A stretch of 20,041 nucleotides of DNA from contig CAMUNJ010000005.1 in NCBI GenBank assembly GCA_947090235.1, positions 1-20,041 of the forward strand, written 5' to 3'. The notes beneath the pieces were generated by a model. It was not told the DNA's origin. It ran no database searches and worked only from the letters and a program-made list of their open reading frames with translations. Shown here in pieces: positions 15,573 to 20,041 of the stretch. The translations under genes were made by a program, and so were the position numbers. The first letter of the stretch is position 1, and each line of letters starts with the position of its first letter. Source of the stretch: an uncultured Bacillota bacterium. Its GTDB lineage: Bacteria > Bacillota > Clostridia > Christensenellales > UBA1242.

Positions 15573-17993
15573 TTATTCTGCTTCCCCGTCTTTGTTTCCA
15601 CTTTCAGGAGGTGTTTGATTATTTGTGTTTTCTTCAGCAGTTTTCTTTCTTGCTGAAGTTTTTTTCTTTGCAGTAATCATACCAAATTCCCCTGCAACTG
15701 CACGCTGAGCAAGCTCTTTACCGTCATTTTGACTAAGTTCAACAGCCTCTTTTTCCAAAGCCTTAATAAATTTATTTCTAGCATTCTTTTGTGCCTTAAA
15801 TTCTTCATCAGTTTCTTCAACAGTAATTTGTGGAACAGGTTTTCCACTTACAAGAATTTGTTGAGTTTCCTGTGCTTTTGCTATAACTTCTTCCAATACC
15901 TTAACTGCAGGGAGACAATCTTTCTTAAACTTTTCATAAGTACTTGCATATTTCTCTTCATCAAGTTTACCAGTTTCAAGCATTTCAAAAATCATTTTTC
16001 TACGCTTCTTAATATCTCTGTCTGTAAGAATTGAAGCCAATGTACTTGTATGAGCTTTAGTTTCTGAAGTATTTTCATCATCTGGGTGTGCCATTTGAGT
16101 TGCAATTTCACTTACTGTATCAACAAATGTAAACCAGCATCCAGGGATATCTTTTTTAGGAGTTTTTAAACCCTTTCTATAAGCCAAAGCAATATCGTCT
16201 TCAGTTTTGATAGTAGGTTTAGATTTTGATGGCCCAAATACTACAATGCTTCCACCTTCCTCTGGCTTTTCTACAACTGTTTCACTATCTTTGATTACTC
16301 GTTGTTCTCCTTGAGCACCACCTTCAACAGGTTGTGTTGTTTGGGCTCCAGCTTTTGTAACCTTAGTTACATTCTTTCCCCTAGCAGCCAAAAATTCTTG
16401 TTTCTCTTGCTCTCTTGTTCTTTTTTCTGGGAGAGTTGGTTGATTTACAAATGTCCATGAATTTCTCGCTTTAACCATTTGAGTAATGAGATCATTTAAA
16501 GACTCACCAAGTAAAGGCTTAACTTTTTCATCTGCATTAACAACTTCGCTAACTTCATCATCTTTTTCAATCGCTGTTGACATCAAAGCTGCAAATTGGA
16601 AACCTTCCTTTGTAGAAAGATCACCAAAATCACCAAGTTCAAACAAATCTTCCATCAAAGATTGTTTTGCATTTTTTACAACAGCTTTAACTTCTTCTTC
16701 ACTCTTCAATCCAATTGTTTCACCATAAACATCCGCGAAACCTTCAACAAGTGCTTTAGAAAGGTCTGGATTCTCCATATAAAGACCTGAGTAGTGTGTA
16801 TATAAAATTCCATAAACTGCAAATTCAAAGTTTTTATCAGGATTTACAAACATAGAATTCATTTTTCCGGTTTGAGGATCAACTTCAACACCTGCAATCT
16901 TGCCTTGTATACATTTCAATGCTGAGTAAATTTTATTTTTATCTCCACTAGCAAAATATCTACGATTATTTATAGTTTCGCCTTCCTCAGCAGGAGTAAA
17001 TTGAACATTGTCACCTTCCCCGAAAATACTTTCTATAAAACCATTTCTTTTTACATAAGATAAAGGTGATGTACTATCTTTGTCAATTCCACTTGAAAGT
17101 TGGTCAGCATTATTTGTTGTTTCCATCAACTTGCCATACAAGTTAATATCATGGAGATATTCCCCTGATTTTTTTGTTTCTTTCAGTTGTGTAGACAACA
17201 ATTTATTTACTAAATATTCAGCTTCTAAAACAACTTTATCAGTATCAACAGATTTTTTGCCAACCCTATCTCTTTCCATTAAGGCATACATATAAGACTC
17301 TAAATAGTTTTCAATAGAATCTCCAATAGAATTCAACTTTTTATCAGCAAAAGTTGATTGCATGTTTCTTGTTAATATTACTGTAGCCATAACTGGTGCT
17401 AAAGGATGGAACTCTTCTTTTTTGCTAGAGTTTTTATTTGTTTGATAAACTCCCTCAATTCTATCATTAAAATATGCTAAAGATCTAGCCAAAAACTGTT
17501 GAACGACTGGTGCATCTTCTGTAGGAACCTCAATCCCCCTAGATTCTAAATAATCATCCAAAACACTTAATTTGTTAAAATTTTGAAGCATTTTAAGTAA
17601 GTTTTCATCAGTGTCATCTTGTGCCACAGCATCATAAATTTTTTCTTCTAGTTCTGGACAACCATCTCTATTGATAATGGCACTCAATTCATAACCTATT
17701 CTGTTTGGAGTTTTTAATTTTTTTACCTGTTCACTAACCCTAGCATTAATTTCAGAAATTTTCTTGCTACCGTCCACAGTGCCTGCTTTACGCTTTCTTT
17801 CAATATCTTTTTGTAAGTCTGCAACACACCCATCAATTAAAAATAAGTTTGAAAGTGTGTTTAAATTAAATTTATTTTTACCAGTAAAAGACATGTCAGT
17901 AAGTTTTCTACCCTCTAACACCTTTTTAATTACTTCATTAGCACTTTTACCTTCTTCAATTAACTTTGCAATATCTTCAACAAAATTTGACAT
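15573..17993 (-). CDS. Unrecognised 806-residue soluble, charged protein
   Basis: I do not recognise this protein. It shows no signal peptide or membrane helix and looks cytoplasmic. The first 500 or so residues appear helical and well folded (SNFVEDIAKLIEEGKSA start). A low-complexity, T/Q/G/E/K-rich linker follows at about residues 555-620. A second helical region has WFTFVDTVSEIATQMAHPDD, and a basic then acidic tail has TAKKKTSARKKTAEEN and ends in GEAE. The start is ATG 17993, because AAGGAGGG lies four bases upstream and a consensus promoter lies just before it; a 21-codon upstream extension to 18056 would run through that promoter. It is a single-gene unit. Its size and tail recall structural or effector proteins of mobile or phage-derived elements, but nothing specific supports that. 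Confidence 0.75.
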   Translation of the reverse strand: MSNFVEDIAKLIEEGKSANEVIKKVLEGRKLTDMSFTGKNKFNLNTLSNLFLIDGCVADLQKDIERKRKAGTVDGSKKISEINARVSEQVKKLKTPNRIGYELSAIINRDGCPELEEKIYDAVAQDDTDENLLKMLQNFNKLSVLDDYLESRGIEVPTEDAPVVQQFLARSLAYFNDRIEGVYQTNKNSSKKEEFHPLAPVMATVILTRNMQSTFADKKLNSIGDSIENYLESYMYALMERDRVGKKSVDTDKVVLEAEYLVNKLLSTQLKETKKSGEYLHDINLYGKLMETTNNADQLSSGIDKDSTSPLSYVKRNGFIESIFGEGDNVQFTPAEEGETINNRRYFASGDKNKIYSALKCIQGKIAGVEVDPQTGKMNSMFVNPDKNFEFAVYGILYTHYSGLYMENPDLSKALVEGFADVYGETIGLKSEEEVKAVVKNAKQSLMEDLFELGDFGDLSTKEGFQFAALMSTAIEKDDEVSEVVNADEKVKPLLGESLNDLITQMVKARNSWTFVNQPTLPEKRTREQEKQEFLAARGKNVTKVTKAGAQTTQPVEGGAQGEQRVIKDSETVVEKPEEGGSIVVFGPSKSKPTIKTEDDIALAYRKGLKTPKKDIPGCWFTFVDTVSEIATQMAHPDDENTSETKAHTSTLASILTDRDIKKRRKMIFEMLETGKLDEEKYASTYEKFKKDCLPAVKVLEEVIAKAQETQQILVSGKPVPQITVEETDEEFKAQKNARNKFIKALEKEAVELSQNDGKELAQRAVAGEFGMITAKKKTSARKKTAEENTNNQTPPESGNKDGEAE

Positions 17994-18015
17994 AGCACCC
18001 TCCTTAGTTGCTATT

Positions 18016-18044
18016 ATTATATCACTCATAGAAAGGTTTTTCAA
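18016..18044 (-). promoter_or_regulatory. Strong sigma-A promoter of the 806-residue gene
   Basis: On the minus strand TTGAAA (18039-18044), a 17-base spacer and a perfect TATAAT (18016-18021), with transcription expected near 18009 and a leader of about 16 bases. It lies within the N-terminal extension of the longest possible frame and so rejects that extension. Confidence 0.85.
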
Positions 18045-18204
18045 GGGGTAAATCAAAAAAAGTTATGCAAAATTTGTATTTTTAAGGCTTTTTTCTTTAA
18101 TTTTATCCCTATTTTTGAGTTTTTTTAATAATATTGAACCAATTTAATTTGTTATTTGATTATTTCACCACATTTATTGTATGCGTTTAAGTATAAAAAT
18201 TGCC

Positions 18205-18987
18205 TTATTTAAGCCTAAAAATTGCTCCTGGTCTAGGCGAAGCAACATCAATCTTTATATCTACGCCTTCTTCTACACCATACTCTAAAAGTTTTCGCGA
18301 TATGTATTCATATGCAAGATCTGGTGAATTATTTTCTTTACTTAAATGCGAAAGCACAATCTGTCTCGTTCCACTTTCAGCAAGCAATTTGATTGTTTTT
18401 GCACTATCATCATTAGACAAATGCCCTTGAGATCCTGCTATCCTTCGTTTTAATGCTAAAGGATATTTATTTCCATTTGCAAGCATATTTTTATCATAAT
18501 TGGCTTCTAAATAAACAAGTTGCGATGAAGCAATTTTATTTAACAACAAGTCACTTGTTTTTCCTAGGTCTGTGACAATACTTATTTTACTATTTCCATT
18601 TTTCAAAGTATAAGCAAAGCATTTTACATCATGACTTACTTCTATAGGTACAATCTCAATATCTTTTATATTGAAATCACCATCAAAACTTTTTCTATTT
18701 TTATCGCTAGTTTTGATAAGTTTATCATTCAAACCACTCCAAACATCTTTATGAGTAAAAACAGGAACATTATATTTAGAAGAAAATACATCTACACCTT
18801 TTACATGATCTATATGCTGATGAGTGACAAGTATTGCATCAATTTCATTTGGTTTTACATTTAACAAATCCAATCTTTTAACTGTTTCACCGCACGACAA
18901 ACCATCATCAAGCAAAATTTTGCTTGACTCCGTTTCAATATATGTTATATTGCCATCGCTTCCAGATGCTAGATTGATTACACGCAT
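18205..18987 (-). CDS. YycJ/WalJ-like metallo-beta-lactamase-fold hydrolase
   Basis: A 260-residue protein of MBL fold. The metal-binding motif HxHxDH reads HQHIDH at residues 56-61, after the N-terminal LASGSDGNITYIE typical of YycJ. Further ligands are likely the His in EVSHDVKC, the Asp in VTDLGKTSD and the His in LSHLSKEN. YycJ-type enzymes are regarded as nucleases or DNA-processing phosphodiesterases linked to the WalKR region; here walK and walR are not adjacent, so the role is inferred from the fold. Its ATG lies six bases after a perfect extended -10 and has no ribosome site, so the mRNA should be leaderless. It is divergent from the 197-residue gene. No clear terminator is seen at 18057-18204. 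Confidence 0.88.
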   Translation of the reverse strand: MRVINLASGSDGNITYIETESSKILLDDGLSCGETVKRLDLLNVKPNEIDAILVTHQHIDHVKGVDVFSSKYNVPVFTHKDVWSGLNDKLIKTSDKNRKSFDGDFNIKDIEIVPIEVSHDVKCFAYTLKNGNSKISIVTDLGKTSDLLLNKIASSQLVYLEANYDKNMLANGNKYPLALKRRIAGSQGHLSNDDSAKTIKLLAESGTRQIVLSHLSKENNSPDLAYEYISRKLLEYGVEEGVDIKIDVASPRPGAIFRLK

Positions 18988-18993
18988 AGAGAT

Positions 18994-19022
18994 ATTATAA
19001 CATAAAAAAATATAAATTTAAA
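18994..19022 (-). promoter_or_regulatory. Extended -10 promoter of the YycJ-like gene, predicted leaderless
   Basis: On the minus strand TTTAAA (19017-19022), a 17-base spacer and TGTTATAAT (hexamer 18994-18999). ATCTCT then separates it from ATG, so transcription should begin at the start codon. Confidence 0.7.
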
Positions 19023-19091
19023 GAGTTTAATAAAAAAATAGAGGCAAGGGTTATAAATTTTGAAACTAGCAAAAAAATTAATATTGTCCTA

Positions 19092-19125
19092 TTGACCTTT
19101 CATATAAATTCAATTATAATATAAT
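19092..19125 (+). promoter_or_regulatory. Sigma-A promoter with overlapping tandem -10s, predicted (near-)leaderless
   Basis: TTGACC (19092-19097), a 17-base spacer and TATAAT (19115-19120); a second TATAAT overlaps at 19120-19125. ATG is at 19131, so the leader is zero to four bases whichever -10 is used. Confidence 0.75.
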
Positions 19126-19130
19126 TATAT

Positions 19131-19724
19131 ATGAAAAAACTTAATGAATATAGTTATAACGATTTAAAAGATATAATTGAAGATGTTAGAATGAGTTATC
19201 AATGGTATATCACAAGAGATGGAGAAATATTTAGCGCTAATGCTGAAAATTTTTTAGAAAGTATAAGTATTTATGCTCAATTTTGCATCCCTGAAACCGC
19301 AGAATCTTTTTTAAAAGATATAAGATATATAGTGTATCACCCAAAGATTCCTCAATTAGTAATAAAAGATAAAGAAAAAGAAGAAATAGTGAAACAAATA
19401 GTTAAAAATAACACAGATTTTATTATTGAAAATCTGTTTGATTATATTAATGCATGTCAAATAGTTGAAACTTATGCAGAAACTAATTCATGGAAAGAGG
19501 TCGAAACTAAATTACATGAGCAGGGACACTCTGGATACACATTTTCAGGATTATCAAATGTTTTAATTAAATATTTCCCTATGGGTGTGGAATTTATTGA
19601 TAAATTTGCTGCCACGCGAACTTCAAGGGATAAAGAATTTAATAAATATTATTTAGATTTGAAACAAAAAGTTTCTTCAAAAAAAGAAACCAATCATGTT
19701 GAGTTATGTCAGCATGAACAATAA
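19131..19724 (+). CDS. Unrecognised 197-residue protein
   Basis: I do not recognise this protein. It is soluble, mostly helical and strongly charged, with no signal peptide or membrane segment. Visible pieces are an aromatic block near residue 22 (SYQWYITRDGEIF), a central ESFLKDIRYIVYHP stretch, and a C-terminal block KLHEQGHSGYTFSGLSNVLI followed by a lysine-rich tail. The HxxGH-like HEQGH is not a convincing metal site. The start has no Shine-Dalgarno sequence but has an excellent promoter directly upstream; the next ATG (19191) has no ribosome site either. It is divergent from the YycJ-like gene and stops 49 bases before the hairpin cluster. It could be accessory cargo, which is a guess from its lack of known relatives and its position. 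Confidence 0.7.
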   Translation: MKKLNEYSYNDLKDIIEDVRMSYQWYITRDGEIFSANAENFLESISIYAQFCIPETAESFLKDIRYIVYHPKIPQLVIKDKEKEEIVKQIVKNNTDFIIENLFDYINACQIVETYAETNSWKEVETKLHEQGHSGYTFSGLSNVLIKYFPMGVEFIDKFAATRTSRDKEFNKYYLDLKQKVSSKKETNHVELCQHEQ

Positions 19725-19773
19725 AGAATTAATAAAAAAGCAACTCGCACTTTAACTATATATTTTTGGCATT

Positions 19774-19835
19774 TAGGCGTGTGCTTGTATATAACAAGTG
19801 CTGTCGCTTCGCTCCAGCAGACAAGCACACGCCTA
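19774..19835. repeat. Large hairpin 1 of a hairpin cluster
   Basis: A perfect 15-bp outer stem (19774-19788 with 19821-19835), with an inner TGCTG/CAGCA stem (19799-19803 with 19815-19819). CTTGT at 19784-19788 can also pair with ACAAG at 19794-19798, so two alternative folds compete. No U run follows, so it is not a normal terminator. The GCTTCGCTCC loop is unusually G+C-rich for this window. Confidence 0.75.
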
Positions 19836-19837
19836 TG

Positions 19838-19896
19838 AACAAACTTTGTTGCAAAAGAGCGGTTGCTGGCAGAGCGTAACGCTACCGCTCTTTTGC
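19838..19896. repeat. Small palindrome plus large hairpin 2
   Basis: AACAAA-C-TTTGTT (19838-19850) directly abuts a 13-bp perfect stem (19851-19863 with 19884-19896). That loop also begins TGCTG and contains an inner AGCG-TAA-CGCT hairpin (19873-19883). A T-rich stretch follows, so it could act as a terminator for plus-strand transcripts. Confidence 0.75.
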
Positions 19897-19927
19897 TTTT
19901 GTTTTCTTCTCTCTATTATTCTAGTGT

Positions 19928-20005
19928 AAACGAATATTCTTTGTTGTCAAGGTTAAAGTGTATGCTGTTAGCAACCTTGACAACGGCAGAAGTATTCGTT
20001 TTTTT
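19928..20005 (+). terminator. Large hairpin 3 with T7 tail, possible terminator of a structured RNA
   Basis: A 9-bp outer stem (19928-19936 with 19993-20001) encloses a perfect 12-bp stem (19943-19954 with 19973-19984), whose loop again carries TGCTG (19963-19967) in a small inner hairpin. Seven T at 19999-20005 follow the outer stem. Its closing is in the plus direction. Confidence 0.6.
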
Positions 20006-20041
20006 GCTGGTTAAGAGAGTGTAAGCACAAAAAAAGAAAAC

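Larger units (their letters stand above)
19725..20041. other. Gene-free region made of consecutive nested hairpins
   Basis: No coding frame is visible over these 317 bases. About 19774-20005 consists almost wholly of inverted repeats lying end to end. A further pair, GTTTTCTT (19901-19908) with AAGAAAAC (20034-20041), and CTCTCT (19909-19914) with AGAGAG (20014-20019), encloses hairpin 3 and runs to the window edge, so the structure may continue beyond it. TGCTG recurs in all three loops and again at 20005-20009. It could be a structured non-coding RNA or an array of extragenic palindromic repeats; no convincing promoter is seen. Confidence 0.5.

Noticed and set aside
17994..18057. N-terminal extension of the 806-residue protein to an ATG at 18056
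   Set aside because: A consensus promoter and an AAGGAGGG site lie inside the extension, so ATG 17993 is the start.
19774..20005. Integron attC sites or a CRISPR array in the hairpin cluster
   Set aside because: No GTTRRRY/RYYYAAC core pairs occur at the stem ends, and there are no direct repeats separated by equal spacers.

Overview
The window is AT-rich DNA from a low-GC, Gram-positive, Bacillota/Clostridia-type bacterium. The evidence is spmA-spmB (spore maturation), ricT/yaaT, a yycJ-type metallo-hydrolase, strong AAGGAGG ribosome sites and sigma-A promoters. Much of the housekeeping content (holB, ricT, trmN6, metG, tatD, rsmA) is the set that lies together near the origin in Bacillus subtilis, here split and partly inverted. 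I see no rRNA, tRNA, insertion sequence or CRISPR array.

Layout. Positions 1-2978 hold two convergent, related genes for VirB6/TrbL-like conjugation membrane proteins; the left one is cut by the window edge, and a 60-bp perfect palindrome lies between them. Positions 3122-5862 (+) hold tatD, rsmA, spmA and spmB, all closely packed. Positions 5855-8413 (-) hold holB-ricT-trmN6, whose last gene overlaps the end of spmB tail to tail. Positions 8464-9561 (-) hold an unrecognised alpha/beta-hydrolase-like gene with a run of nine G in its coding strand. Positions 9638-13078 (-) hold uppP followed by a Ca2+-type P-type ATPase and a strong terminator. Positions 13079-13894 hold a small XRE regulator (+) and a 32-residue membrane peptide (-). 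Then come metG (+), a bidirectional terminator, an unrecognised 806-residue soluble protein (-), a YycJ-like metallo-hydrolase (-) and an unrecognised 197-residue protein (+). The last 270 bases hold a run of large nested hairpins.

Two signals stand out. First, start regions fall into two classes. Most genes have a clear Shine-Dalgarno site, while holB, the XRE gene, the 32-residue peptide, the YycJ-like gene and the 197-residue gene have a -10 element only 5 to 10 bases before ATG and no ribosome site, which predicts leaderless mRNAs. Second, the G9 tract is placed so that loss or gain of one base stops the hydrolase-like protein almost at once, as in a phase-variable gene. The hairpin cluster at the right edge and the two orphan proteins near it are the least explained part of the window.
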